Source: Neobacillus sp. CF12 (GTDB lineage: Bacteria > Bacillota > Bacilli > Bacillales > Cytobacillaceae). From it: a DNA stretch of 64,000 bases. The stretch is taken from NCBI RefSeq assembly GCF_030348765.1, contig NZ_JAUCEU010000007.1:1234501-1298500 (forward strand). Direction: 5' to 3'. Under the pieces are notes generated by a model. That model searched no databases, was not told the origin of the DNA, and saw only the letters and a list, made by a program, of their open reading frames with translations. Shown piece after piece: positions 41,769-50,837 of the stretch; the first letter of the stretch is position 1, and every line of letters starts with the position of its first letter. The position numbers were made by a program, and so were the translations under genes.

Positions 41769-42482
41769 TTATTTAACATCAATTGAGTGAAAATACTTAG
41801 CTGTCAATCTTATTATATCCTCTTCTTGGCACTGTTCAAATGCAATAATAAAGCAGGTTGCAGGACCTGATGATTTTACAATATCTAACTCCGTACAAAT
41901 CATTTCTTTCGAAAATTCTTTAGTGGGAAACATTTGATTAAGTTCCGTTAAGATTCCTTTTGAGCCAATGGGCCAAATCAATATATCTTCAAGTTTAGAT
42001 ACTTCTTGAAAAGTCGATAAAGGTACAACCTCGTGTGCAAGGTCTATCACTTCGTTTCCAACTAACGGCATACCGATGACGGCGAGTTTGAGATTTTTTG
42101 AAAATATCTTATCAGTCTTTTTATCTAAAGACTTTTTTCCGATAACGACTAACCCAACAGCCGATTGTTCTAAATTAAAATTACTCTCCGTGCTCCCTGT
42201 AATTGGTATATCCTTTAGGTTTAGTTCATCCAATCCTTTTTGAATTCCATTTACAAGCTTACTCCATGAGGCATCCCCACAAAAGTTATGCAGCACAACT
42301 GAAACCAACTCTCCGCCTGCAGCGATACATTCCATTGCAGCGACTCTAAATGAATAATAGGCAACTGTTTCGTAGGAGACACGAACAAGATCATGTTCTT
42401 TCATCCCAATACCACCGCTATTATCACTTGCGATGATAAGTGATTCTTCATTATTTAACGGGATTGTGATAATATCTCTCAT
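41769..42482 (-). CDS. cblS: Alpha-ribazole kinase
   Basis: 237-residue member of the AIR-synthase/selenophosphate-synthetase-like group recognised here as CblS, which phosphorylates imported alpha-ribazole to alpha-ribazole phosphate for nucleotide-loop assembly. N-terminal NNEESLIIASDNSGGIG and GSTESNFNLEQSAVGLVVIG are the visible conserved parts. Its ATG overlaps the stop of cblT (ATGA). The CblS-CblT pair replaces CobT in Listeria and Geobacillus; no cobT is seen in this operon, in agreement. Last gene of the operon; no simple terminator follows, only the hairpin array. Confidence 0.8.
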   Translation of the reverse strand: MRDIITIPLNNEESLIIASDNSGGIGMKEHDLVRVSYETVAYYSFRVAAMECIAAGGELVSVVLHNFCGDASWSKLVNGIQKGLDELNLKDIPITGSTESNFNLEQSAVGLVVIGKKSLDKKTDKIFSKNLKLAVIGMPLVGNEVIDLAHEVVPLSTFQEVSKLEDILIWPIGSKGILTELNQMFPTKEFSKEMICTELDIVKSSGPATCFIIAFEQCQEEDIIRLTAKYFHSIDVK

Positions 42483-42973
42483 AACTTTATTTCGCTTTTA
42501 ATTATATCTTGTTTGACTAAAGCTTTTAGCCGTGGGATTGCCGCCAAAGCGATAACAGTATTGATTATGGATCCGATTAATAATGAAGGAACAATTGCAA
42601 CATAAAATGCACTATTCATTAAAAATAAAAACGGCAATGGGGCGGCAAATGCATTTGCAAGGATAAATAAAATACTAGCGATAACCTTTTTATTCTTTTT
42701 ATAAAGAACACCAAATATATAGACGAGAACGGCCATTTCAATTGCAATTAGACCATGCATTGGTCCTAATGGAAATCCCGCGATTAAGGCAGATAACAAA
42801 TGCCCTAACGCACCAACAATGGCACCTGCTCCACTCCCTAACAAGGCAGCAGCAAGTAAAGCTGGAAATACGTCAAAAGCTACACTGCCTACGATTGCCG
42901 GAATTTTTATCGCAGCCCCAACTGCGGATAATGCTGAAAACAATGCCAGTAAAATGAGCATTCTACTTTTCAT
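42479..42973 (-). CDS. cblT: Alpha-ribazole ECF-type transporter S component
   Basis: About 164 residues, five to six membrane helices, of the ECF-transporter S-component (substrate-capture) type, recognised as CblT by its position directly before cblS. Features: AIKIPAIVGSVAFDVFPALLAAALLG and GAIVGALGHLLSALIAGFPLGPMHG. I place the start at ATG 42973, overlapping the stop of the adenosyltransferase gene; the open frame begins at 43015. The energising ECF module (EcfA/EcfT) is not in the window and would be shared. Confidence 0.8.
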   Translation of the reverse strand: MKSRMLILLALFSALSAVGAAIKIPAIVGSVAFDVFPALLAAALLGSGAGAIVGALGHLLSALIAGFPLGPMHGLIAIEMAVLVYIFGVLYKKNKKVIASILFILANAFAAPLPFLFLMNSAFYVAIVPSLLIGSIINTVIALAAIPRLKALVKQDIIKSEIKL

Positions 42974-43547
42974 CTTTTCGTTTCCCATCCCTGAACACTT
43001 TTGCACTCCGAACATATTCTACGTCTTTTACGTTGAGTCGATAATTTACCACTCTCGCTAAGGCAAAGAAATAGTCCGAAAGACGATTTAAATATTGTAG
43101 TGCTAATTCCGGAGTTTTCTCGTCGTTTTTCATTAAGGATACAACTAATCTCTCTGCTCTTCTTGTCACCGTTCTAGCAATATGAATCGAAGCAGAGGGC
43201 TTTGTGCCGCCAGGCAGAATAAATCGTTCGAGCTCTGGAGCTTCCAGAATATATTCATCGATTTTCTGTTCTAAGTAGTCAATGGCTTCTTTCTCCAGCT
43301 TAAACTCAACCTTATTAGAAATATTGGCAAGGTCCCCGCCACAATCAAATAATTCATGCTGAATTTTCTCAAGATCTGCTAAAACATCCTTAAAGATTAC
43401 CTCATCAAGCTCAGTCATAACCTGCCCTACAAAACAATTAACTTCATCCACTGTTCCGTACGCTTCCACTCGAATATCATCCTTGTCGACTCTTCCTCCA
43501 ATAATACTTGTTTTTCCTTTGTCGCCCGTTCTTGTATAAAGTTTCAT
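42963..43547 (-). CDS. Cob(I)alamin adenosyltransferase, PduO type
   Basis: 194-residue ATP:cob(I)alamin adenosyltransferase, forming the Co-C bond of adenosylcobalamin. N-terminal MKLYTRTGDKGKTSIIGG is the PduO ATP-binding motif; RVEAYGTVDEVNCFVG and the C-terminal TRRAERLVVSL, YLNRLSDYFFALAR complete the active site. Its ATG overlaps the previous stop in ATGA fashion. Equivalent to YvqK in B. subtilis. Confidence 0.92.
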   Translation of the reverse strand: MKLYTRTGDKGKTSIIGGRVDKDDIRVEAYGTVDEVNCFVGQVMTELDEVIFKDVLADLEKIQHELFDCGGDLANISNKVEFKLEKEAIDYLEQKIDEYILEAPELERFILPGGTKPSASIHIARTVTRRAERLVVSLMKNDEKTPELALQYLNRLSDYFFALARVVNYRLNVKDVEYVRSAKVFRDGKRKDEK

Positions 43548-43993
43548 AGCTTCTCATCCCCTGTTAATTTAATTGTTTGATTTAATCCATACCAAATGAC
43601 ATCCACTTTTTCTGCTTTTGCAGCAAGATCTTGATAGGCCCAACCTGTGACATCCCGCCATAGCCTATTTTCTTTCTCCACCGGAACAATTCCTTTCGTG
43701 ATATCTGTACCAATTACCACTAGTTTTCGCTGTGGCTCTGCTTCTTCCCAGGAAAGCCATTGATTTAAAGTTTGAATCCAAATTTCTCGGCTTCTGTATG
43801 AATCATATGTTTTGGTTAACTCTTTTAACCAAATTTCAATTCCTTCTAAAACTAGTAAATCACTATTAATATGGGCTAGATTTACTGTCAGAGGTGTGTC
43901 TTGATAAGCGGAGAGCCAGGTTCCAGTTAATCCGTATGTTTTCTTTACCCAAGCTCTTTTGCCGTTAAAGGAACCTCCTGTAATAAAGTGCAA
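43544..43993 (-). CDS. Divergent CobU-like protein
   Basis: 149 residues with a CobU-like plan (NTP-binding fold): N-terminal HFITGGSFNGKRAWVKK in place of GGxRSGKS, so the P-loop lacks the usual Ser/Thr after GK; a C-terminal segment KGIVPVEKENRLWRDVTGWAYQDLAAKAEKVD matches the GlxIVPxxxxxRxxRDxxGxxxQxLA pattern of CobU. TTG start at 43993 behind AAGGAGGGG, overlapping cobC by 49 bases. The operon also has a canonical cobU (46801). Its activity is uncertain: residual kinase, guanylyltransferase, or regulatory. Confidence 0.72.
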   Translation of the reverse strand: MHFITGGSFNGKRAWVKKTYGLTGTWLSAYQDTPLTVNLAHINSDLLVLEGIEIWLKELTKTYDSYRSREIWIQTLNQWLSWEEAEPQRKLVVIGTDITKGIVPVEKENRLWRDVTGWAYQDLAAKAEKVDVIWYGLNQTIKLTGDEKL

Positions 43994-44556
43994 GTTTCAC
44001 CCCTCCTTAATGCTTCTCTTTCAAAAATAAGTTCATACCCTTGCTTATGCGGTGCTTGCCAAGACCAAAAATCATTTTTGATTGGTGCAAATTTAGATAA
44101 TAAAAATCTTATCACCCCACCGTGCGTGATAATGGCACAGCGTTCGATGTTTTTAGAGAGAATTTCTCCAGTAATCATTTCCCACCCATTTTGAACCCTA
44201 TGTGTGAATTCCTCAAATGACTCACCCCCTGGCGGATTATAAGAGAGTGGATCAGAAAGCCAACGTTGATAAAGAAGGAGTTCTTTCAAGTCTTCATAGG
44301 TTTTTCCTTCCCATTGCCCAAAATCCATTTCCCTTAATTCAGGTAATAGCTTTAGACTCTTAGTTGGAAAAAGAATTTTTGCTGTCTCTACACATCTTGG
44401 CAAATCACTTGAAAAAAAGAGATCGTATCTGCTGTTCGTGCTCATATTCTTAGAATCTTTGCATAAAGGGGAATCCTTCCAGCCTAAATAGGCTTTCCGT
44501 TTATTTTCCTCTGTTAGCCCATGGCGAAATAATGCAATAACCACACTGTCATCCAT
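43945..44556 (-). CDS. cobC: Histidine phosphatase, CobC-type
   Basis: 203-residue phosphoglycerate-mutase-like phosphatase with the catalytic RHG (ALFRHGLTEENKR), EMDFGQWEGKTYEDL and ITHGGVIR. In this operon it would be alpha-ribazole-5'-phosphate (or adenosylcobalamin-5'-phosphate) phosphatase. It overlaps cobS by 43 bases upstream and the CobU-like gene by 49 downstream. B. subtilis homologues act on other phosphomonoesters, so context is the main argument for cobC. Confidence 0.82.
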   Translation of the reverse strand: MDDSVVIALFRHGLTEENKRKAYLGWKDSPLCKDSKNMSTNSRYDLFFSSDLPRCVETAKILFPTKSLKLLPELREMDFGQWEGKTYEDLKELLLYQRWLSDPLSYNPPGGESFEEFTHRVQNGWEMITGEILSKNIERCAIITHGGVIRFLLSKFAPIKNDFWSWQAPHKQGYELIFEREALRRGETCTLLQEVPLTAKELG

Positions 44557-45302
44557 AAAAACAATTCAGTCCCTTCTACTGAAGCGCCTAGAACATCTCC
44601 CGTAATCCCACCAAACCAACTTACTGCTTTCAAGCGGCATACTAGCAAACTAGCACAGGCAATCACGATTAAAACTGAGAGAAGAAAGAAGGCATTATCA
44701 ACGAAAGTCATTAGCGCAAGAATGACAGCCATAAAAATGGGATATACCCATAATACCTTTATTGTTGCAGCACGTTGGAATAAAGCACCTAGTCCCTCAC
44801 TTTTAGCGGATTTTACAGTAAGCAGCAGGACACCCATGACACTTTTACTCAAAAATGGGATAGTGGCAATTATCAAGTATGTTACACCTTGTACATTTTC
44901 AGTAATCTCATATATAAATAAAAAACGACAACTTAACAATACAATAACTGAGATTACACCAAATGCTCCCGTTCTTGGGTCCTTCATTATCTCAAGCCTT
45001 TTCGTCAGATCACCGTATGAAAAATAAGCATCGCTTGCATCCATCCAGCCGTCCAAGTGAATTCCACCTGTTAAAAGAATAGTCATGAGCCAAAGAAAGA
45101 ACGCGACTGCAAGAGTGGAAAAAGGCGTATATTCTGCCAATACATAAAATAGTGTGGCATATATCCCCCCTTGAAGAAGTCCTACTAAAGGGAAGGCTTG
45201 GACAGCACCTTTTAGATGAGGTTTATCCATTGGTAAGTTAAAACGTATCGGAATAGCTGTGAAAAATTGCAGGTCGAGTAAGAAACCCTTTAGAAATTTC
45301 AT
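44514..45302 (-). CDS. cobS: Adenosylcobinamide-GDP ribazoletransferase
   Basis: About 262 residues, integral membrane enzyme joining adenosylcobinamide-GDP and alpha-ribazole (phosphate). Motifs: LQFFTAIPIRFNLP, GGIHLDGWMDASDAYFSYGD, MKDPRTGAFG and GGITGDVLGASVEGTE, the acidic clusters typical of CobS. The start is the ATG at 45302, overlapping the cobQ stop; four earlier codons exist in the frame. Confidence 0.93.
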   Translation of the reverse strand: MKFLKGFLLDLQFFTAIPIRFNLPMDKPHLKGAVQAFPLVGLLQGGIYATLFYVLAEYTPFSTLAVAFFLWLMTILLTGGIHLDGWMDASDAYFSYGDLTKRLEIMKDPRTGAFGVISVIVLLSCRFLFIYEITENVQGVTYLIIATIPFLSKSVMGVLLLTVKSAKSEGLGALFQRAATIKVLWVYPIFMAVILALMTFVDNAFFLLSVLIVIACASLLVCRLKAVSWFGGITGDVLGASVEGTELFLWMTVWLLHYFAMG

Positions 45303-46804
45303 TCTACGCACCACTTGTTGATGATGTCATTTAACTGCTCAAAATTTAGATTTGCTCTCATTTGACCTGCAATTTCATCATATCTTTTATCTTTGTATTC
45401 ACGTATATAAATGGTTTCCTTACTATTCAAGCCTTTACTTTTTCGAATCATGTTTAACCAATGATTTCTCCATTCATCATTATGAAAAAGATGATGCAGA
45501 TACGTTCCAATAATTTGACCGTTCCTGCCGTAATAGCCTTCCTCTTTTCCATTCTCAAGCGCTAGAAATGAACAGCCTTGCTGATGTAGTACCGTTTTCC
45601 CTAAATGTATTTCATACCCTTCTAGCTTTCCATTTGGGACCAAACCTGTATCTTCGTGGTAGATTCCTGCGGATCTCACTGTTTCTTTTTCATCATAAAA
45701 AATGGTCCTGCCTGGTATCCATCCCAGTCCTGCCACGCATTTGTTCACTATCCCTGTATCTGAACCCGTTTCATCAATGATTTCTTCACAAAGGATTTGA
45801 TATCCTCCACAAATACCTATAATATAGCCACCATCTTCTATATGTTTTTGAATCAAGCTATCTAATTGTTTATCTCTTAGCGTATTCAAATCATTGATTG
45901 TACTCTTAGTCCCAGGAATAATGACTGCGTCAGGATTTCCAAATTCCGATGCATGTTTGACCCAGCGTATCGAAACATCCTCTTCATATAAAAATGGTTC
46001 CAGATCACTATAGTTCGAAACAAACGGAAGATAGATGACAGCAATATCCAGATTCCCTCTATTTCTGTTTGAAAACTGATTGCTTAAAGACAAAGAATCT
46101 TCCCCATCAATCATATGGTCTTCTACATAAGGCAGAACACCTAATACAGGAATCCCCGTTTTCTTTTCCAGCCAGGTAATACCGTCTTCAAATAAGCTAA
46201 TATCCCCGCGGAATTTATTAATAATAAGTCCTGCGACTCTTTGTCTTTCTTCAGGTTCCAAAAGCTCTAGAGTCCCAACAATACTCGCAAATACTCCGCC
46301 TCTATCAATATCTGCAACTAGTATTACAGGAACGTCTGCCAGCTCAGCCACCTTCATATTCACAAGCTCTCGGTCCTTGAGATTGATTTCAACCGGACTC
46401 CCGGCCCCTTCTATCACCACTAGTTCATATTCACTTGATAACTGTTTTAAAGACTTCCGAATCACCTCAAGCCCTTTTTCATAAAAAGTATCTCGATACC
46501 CTCTTCCAGAAAGGGTTTTTAACGACTTACCCAAATAAACAATCTCAGAATCCTGATTCGAGCGAGGCTTTAAGAGAATAGGATTCATCCAAACCGTTGC
46601 CTCAATTTTTGCAGCTTCTGCTTGGATTCCTTGTGCTCTGCCAATTTCCTTTCCATCTTTCGTCACATACGAATTATTGGACATATTTTGAGATTTGAAA
46701 GGAACTACTTTTACACCATCATTAGCAAACATCCGGCAAAGCGCCGTCACAATAAGGCTTTTGCCAACATCGGATGCCGTTCCTTGAATCATAACTCCTT
46801 TCAT
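45299..46804 (-). CDS. cobQ: Cobyric acid synthase
   Basis: 501-residue glutamine-dependent amidotransferase that amidates adenosyl-cobyrinic acid a,c-diamide to cobyric acid. N-terminal BioD-like ATP domain (MIQGTASDVGKSLIVTALCR, FKSQNMSNNSYVT) and C-terminal GATase with the nucleophile in IIGICGGYQIL and HLFHNDEWR. Corrin-ring biosynthesis genes are not in this window, so either they lie elsewhere or this acts on salvaged precursors. It overlaps cobU by four bases. Confidence 0.94.
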   Translation of the reverse strand: MKGVMIQGTASDVGKSLIVTALCRMFANDGVKVVPFKSQNMSNNSYVTKDGKEIGRAQGIQAEAAKIEATVWMNPILLKPRSNQDSEIVYLGKSLKTLSGRGYRDTFYEKGLEVIRKSLKQLSSEYELVVIEGAGSPVEINLKDRELVNMKVAELADVPVILVADIDRGGVFASIVGTLELLEPEERQRVAGLIINKFRGDISLFEDGITWLEKKTGIPVLGVLPYVEDHMIDGEDSLSLSNQFSNRNRGNLDIAVIYLPFVSNYSDLEPFLYEEDVSIRWVKHASEFGNPDAVIIPGTKSTINDLNTLRDKQLDSLIQKHIEDGGYIIGICGGYQILCEEIIDETGSDTGIVNKCVAGLGWIPGRTIFYDEKETVRSAGIYHEDTGLVPNGKLEGYEIHLGKTVLHQQGCSFLALENGKEEGYYGRNGQIIGTYLHHLFHNDEWRNHWLNMIRKSKGLNSKETIYIREYKDKRYDEIAGQMRANLNFEQLNDIINKWCVE

Positions 46805-47373
46805 ATTCGAACTCCCTTCATGTTGATAGCTATTCCTGCTTCAACTAAAAATGCTTGATCAGCAGTCTTCACCAAGTGCTGATGAATCTTCCCCAGTAGT
46901 CTTCCATATGAAAATACGAGATCGTTTTCGGCCATTGACTCATGAAAAACCTCATTACTAACAACAATCAAAACTTTTGCTCTAACACGTATTTCATTTA
47001 TTCCTGTAATAATCGTTTCCATTACTTGTTTAAAAAAAGATTCATCCCAACTTTGGCTGGCCAAAAACAATTCATTATTTAAAAGGGTCGTTACGCAATC
47101 GAGGAGAATAATATCGTTATCGTTGAACATCACCGCAGCTTCCCCAATATGTTGGGACTGCTCAATCGTTCTCCATTTAAATGTCTCTGCTTCACGATCA
47201 CGCCGGTGCTTTGCAATTCGTTCCTGCATTTCTTGATCGGAAGCAACACCCGTTGCTAAATAATTTAATTGACCGCCATTTTCTCTTGCCAGCTCCAGCG
47301 CCATTTTTTCGGCAAAGCTGCTTTTCCCGCTCCTTACCCCGCCAGATATAAAGATTAATGAAGCTTCCGCCAT
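46801..47373 (-). CDS. cobU: Adenosylcobinamide kinase / guanylyltransferase
   Basis: 190-residue canonical CobU: P-loop FISGGVRSGKSSFAEKMA, YLATGVASDQEMQERIAKHRRDR (guanylyl-accepting His region), IILLDCVTTLLNN and VSNEVFHE. It phosphorylates adenosylcobinamide and attaches GMP. It overlaps cobD by 19 bases and cobQ by four. Confidence 0.93.
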   Translation of the reverse strand: MAEASLIFISGGVRSGKSSFAEKMALELARENGGQLNYLATGVASDQEMQERIAKHRRDREAETFKWRTIEQSQHIGEAAVMFNDNDIILLDCVTTLLNNELFLASQSWDESFFKQVMETIITGINEIRVRAKVLIVVSNEVFHESMAENDLVFSYGRLLGKIHQHLVKTADQAFLVEAGIAINMKGVRI

Positions 47374-48431
47374 TCCAGCAACACCTCCATTAATGCACTA
47401 TTTTCTTGCTTACTTTTTATCGCAAAGCGAAGCCAATTTCCTTCCAAGCCCGGAAAATTAAACGTATGCCGGGGAATAATCCCCTTGTGTAATAAAAATT
47501 CAAAAAGGCTAAACTGATCCGTGAAAAAGGGATCTCGTAACAAATAAAAGTTAACTTGGGACGGAGTGATCTCAAAATTATTTTTGCTATAAAAGGTATG
47601 TAGCCGTTCCCGTTCTTCCCAAATATAGACTTGTGTCTTATTTATAAAATCTTTATTTTGTAAACAAAGCTCACCTGCCAATAAGGCAATCGTATTGATA
47701 CTCCAATGCGGCTGTAATTTGCTAAGTTTCGCAATGATTTCTGGGGTTGCCGCCAAATATCCTAACCGAAGTCCTGGAATGGCAAACATTTTTGTCATAG
47801 AACGGATAATAATTAAATTTGGAAACTTGTTTATGTAAGGAATAAAAGATTGATAGTCTAGTAAAAAGTCATAGAAAGCTTCATCCAAAATCACGAAACA
47901 ATTTTGTTTTTCACATTCCTCTATTATCGAAAGGATCGTTGAAACAGAATATTGAATACCGGTTGGATTATTAGGATTGCACAAGAATAATGCATCTACA
48001 CTTGGTAAACTTAAGCGTAACTCATCAATGCTTAGCTCAAAATTCGGCTCCTTTAATTGATGGTATTGAATCTCACAATGATTTGCTCGACAGGCCATTT
48101 CATATTCAGAAAAAGTTGGTTCCACCACTAGTACCTTTTTGCCTGTAAGGAGTCTTGCCACAAGTGTAATAAGTTCGGCTCCTCCGTTGCCAATTAAAAT
48201 AGAATCATTAGAAATTTGTTCACCCTCTGCAATTCTATTCTTGAGTTTTTCCGCAAATGGGTCTGGATACACGATAATTTCCTGATAAAAATCATTCCAT
48301 TTCTCTTTTAAGTCAGGAGGCGGTCCTAGAGGATTAATATTTGCACTAAAATCTATATACTTTTCAGGGAGCGAAAGTCCCATCGACTTAAAAAGGTGCT
48401 GCGGATTTGATCCATGTGATGGCCATTTCAA
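47355..48431 (-). CDS. cobD: L-threonine-O-3-phosphate decarboxylase
   Basis: 358-residue PLP-dependent fold-I aminotransferase-like enzyme that makes (R)-1-aminopropan-2-ol phosphate for the nucleotide loop. Motifs: IDFSANINPLGPP, GNGAELI, CNPNNPTG, the PLP lysine in SMTKMFAIPGLRLGY, and a C-terminal arginine region NWLRFAIK. The start is TTG 48431, with AGGAGGG seven bases upstream, inside the end of cbiB (44-base overlap). Histidinol-phosphate aminotransferase is the alternative family; operon context favours CobD. Confidence 0.9.
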   Translation of the reverse strand: MKWPSHGSNPQHLFKSMGLSLPEKYIDFSANINPLGPPPDLKEKWNDFYQEIIVYPDPFAEKLKNRIAEGEQISNDSILIGNGGAELITLVARLLTGKKVLVVEPTFSEYEMACRANHCEIQYHQLKEPNFELSIDELRLSLPSVDALFLCNPNNPTGIQYSVSTILSIIEECEKQNCFVILDEAFYDFLLDYQSFIPYINKFPNLIIIRSMTKMFAIPGLRLGYLAATPEIIAKLSKLQPHWSINTIALLAGELCLQNKDFINKTQVYIWEERERLHTFYSKNNFEITPSQVNFYLLRDPFFTDQFSLFEFLLHKGIIPRHTFNFPGLEGNWLRFAIKSKQENSALMEVLLEWRKLH

Positions 48432-49371
48432 GAATCATCCCTCCTATCCATAAAAATAGCAAAAATAAAAAGACTGTTTTATCTAAGATTTTATTAGCCA
48501 CTAATATATGACCTGCTTGAATAGGAACGAGAGGCTCACCCATCTTTGCCCGGTTTGAAAGTATTCCTTTGTAATAGTTAATACCGCCAAGCTGAATCCC
48601 TAAAATAGCTGCAACAGCCGCTTCTCCCCAGCCGCTATTTGGACTCGGATGCTTCTTCGCATCACGGAACAATATTTTCCATGCCCGTCGATATTCTAGT
48701 TCCGCAGGCTTTGTTCCGATTAGCATGATGATCCCGGTTATCCTGCTTGGGACCCAGTTCATCACATCATCCCATTTAGCAGAAGCCCAGCCGAAATCTT
48801 TAAATCTCTCATTCATATAACCTACCATCGAATCACAGGTATTACTTGCCCGATAGACCATTGCCAGCGGCGCACCCCCAATTAGGGCCCAAAACAATGG
48901 TGCTGTCACCCCGTCACTCGTATTTTCGGCAACCGTCTCAATTGCTCCACGTGCAATTTCACCCTCATTTAATGTCCCTGTATCTCTGCCAACAATAAAG
49001 GAGAGTTTGTTTCTTGCTCCTGCCAAGTCACCCTTTTCTAAGGGACCATAGACATTAAACGAGGCTTCCTTCAAACTTTTTTGGGCTATTGTAGTTGCAA
49101 TAATCATACTTTCAACGATGATCCCTGCAATAGGATGTATCTGATAACTAATTCCTACTAAAAGAATTACAATCAAGAAGACTAAAAATAAAACAAAAAG
49201 GAGCATTGCCACCCCTTTAAATTTCTTGTTTTTCCCATGGTTTAAACGTTTTTCAAAAAGTGAAATCAACGACCCTATCCATCTAACAGGATGTGGCCAA
49301 TGGGGTGGATCTCCTACAACCTTGTCAATGAAATACGCTATAGTTATCGCGATTAAATGGTAAACAATCAT
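48388..49371 (-). CDS. cbiB: Adenosylcobinamide-phosphate synthase
   Basis: 327-residue membrane enzyme attaching aminopropanol (phosphate) to cobyric acid. Motifs: DKVVGDPPHWPHPVRWIGSLI, GRDTGTLNEGEIARGAIETVAENTSDGV and RASNTCDSMVGYMNERFKDFGWASAK, all diagnostic; several TM helices. ATG overlaps the preceding stop. Confidence 0.94.
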   Translation of the reverse strand: MIVYHLIAITIAYFIDKVVGDPPHWPHPVRWIGSLISLFEKRLNHGKNKKFKGVAMLLFVLFLVFLIVILLVGISYQIHPIAGIIVESMIIATTIAQKSLKEASFNVYGPLEKGDLAGARNKLSFIVGRDTGTLNEGEIARGAIETVAENTSDGVTAPLFWALIGGAPLAMVYRASNTCDSMVGYMNERFKDFGWASAKWDDVMNWVPSRITGIIMLIGTKPAELEYRRAWKILFRDAKKHPSPNSGWGEAAVAAILGIQLGGINYYKGILSNRAKMGEPLVPIQAGHILVANKILDKTVFLFLLFLWIGGMILEMAITWIKSAAPF

Positions 49372-50834
49372 ATTCTTTTCCTTTTTTGAGATTTACGTAT
49401 AGCCTCCAAAGTACACTCGTGTACGGCTTTTCCGATCAGTTTTCCTAAAGCTGTAATTGTCCCAGCATATTCCAAACCTACACCAGTCTGGGTAGCAGCG
49501 ATTAAAATACTATCCGTCGAAGTACCCGTAGCAATGGTGCCTGTCACCCCATCGATAATGTTTAAATCATGGAGCACTTTCGCTTTTGCTTCCGTTGCAG
49601 TCATAATACTTTGAATAAATGCTTCTTCTGTTAATTCACCATTAACGAAAATCCAGGTATTGATGGTGCCAGGCACCTGTTCAAATGTATGCTGTTCACT
49701 TTTGGAAGCGTCAACGGCATTTCCAACGCCCGCAGTTACTACAACAAAGACTGAAAAACCAGCCCCTTCGATGTGCTTATAGGAAACATCCTCTAGGATA
49801 ACTGCTGTCATCATTCCGACTGTTTCTGAAGGTTCAAAACCATTTATTTTTAAAAAGTCTGCCATTTCCTTGCGATGATCGCTGCAGTTATAGTCCTTTC
49901 CAACATGTCGATTAACAAAAGTGTGATGCCAGCCAACCCCCGAACCGATAACACCTGAAGACATTGTCCTTAATGGGGAAGGGGCTTTTAATTCGATAAA
50001 CTCATTGGTATGGCGTAACATCGACTCATCGATTTTGATTTTTTTCTTCTCCTGCTTCTCTTCGGGTATTAGCACCATTTGCGGTGCGGCTACTCTTGGA
50101 TGAGGTTGTTTCATAATCTCAGTATGGTATACGTTTCGTATTCTTTCTTCCCTCAGCACTTCATTGGGTTTATGGTTAATATTTATCACACCGTTTTCAA
50201 GCAGCAGCAGTCGATCACAGTATAAGCCTGCTAGATTTAAATCATGAAAGATCGAAAGGACGGTCAAACCAGTTTCTGTAGTCCAGTTTTTTAATAAATC
50301 CAGCAATTCCTTTTGATAAGATAAATCTAAATGATTTGTTGGTTCATCTAACAGGAGAATTTCAGGTTCTTGGGCGAGTGCTTGAGCTAAAAACACTCTT
50401 TGTTTTTCCCCGCCAGATAACTCTTGTATACTTTTATTTTGGAATGAAGTTATGCCTGTCTGCCTCATGACACGCTGTACGATACGTTCATCCTTTTCTC
50501 CCCAGGTTTGAAACCAGCCTGTTTGATGCGCATAACGACCGAGAGAAACGGTTTCTTTTACAGAATAGGAAAAGGATTGGGAAGAATGCTGAGACAAAAC
50601 CGCTACGCTTTGAGCAAGCTGCTTTGAATGATATTCCTGCAGCCTTTTACCTTTTATGAAAATATCGCCATTAGCAAACGGTAAGATTCCACTAATCATT
50701 TTTAACAATGTCGTCTTACCACTTCCATTCGGTCCCAATATACCGAATAACTCACCTGTTTGGACTTCAAAGGTAATATCCCTCAGTACAGATTCAGTCG
50801 AATACCCTCCTGTAACATGTTGAACGCTAAGCAT
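49368..50834 (-). CDS. BtuD-CbiZ fusion: B12 ABC ATPase with amidohydrolase
   Basis: 488 residues. The N-terminal ~260 are a siderophore/B12-type ABC ATPase (Walker A GPNGSGKTT, signature LSGGEKQRVFLAQAL, Walker B ILLLDEPTNHLD), energising BtuC. The C-terminal ~215 (from about 275: GVIGSGVGWHHTFVNRHV, DYNCSDH, TAGVGNAVDA, GTIATGTSTDSILIAAT) are CbiZ, an adenosylcobinamide amidohydrolase that cuts the side chain of imported pseudo-cobamides to give cobyric acid for rebuilding. The same fusion occurs in B. subtilis YvrA. AAGGAG precedes ATG 50834. Confidence 0.93.
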   Translation of the reverse strand: MLSVQHVTGGYSTESVLRDITFEVQTGELFGILGPNGSGKTTLLKMISGILPFANGDIFIKGKRLQEYHSKQLAQSVAVLSQHSSQSFSYSVKETVSLGRYAHQTGWFQTWGEKDERIVQRVMRQTGITSFQNKSIQELSGGEKQRVFLAQALAQEPEILLLDEPTNHLDLSYQKELLDLLKNWTTETGLTVLSIFHDLNLAGLYCDRLLLLENGVININHKPNEVLREERIRNVYHTEIMKQPHPRVAAPQMVLIPEEKQEKKKIKIDESMLRHTNEFIELKAPSPLRTMSSGVIGSGVGWHHTFVNRHVGKDYNCSDHRKEMADFLKINGFEPSETVGMMTAVILEDVSYKHIEGAGFSVFVVVTAGVGNAVDASKSEQHTFEQVPGTINTWIFVNGELTEEAFIQSIMTATEAKAKVLHDLNIIDGVTGTIATGTSTDSILIAATQTGVGLEYAGTITALGKLIGKAVHECTLEAIRKSQKRKRI

Positions 50835-50837
50835 CTT

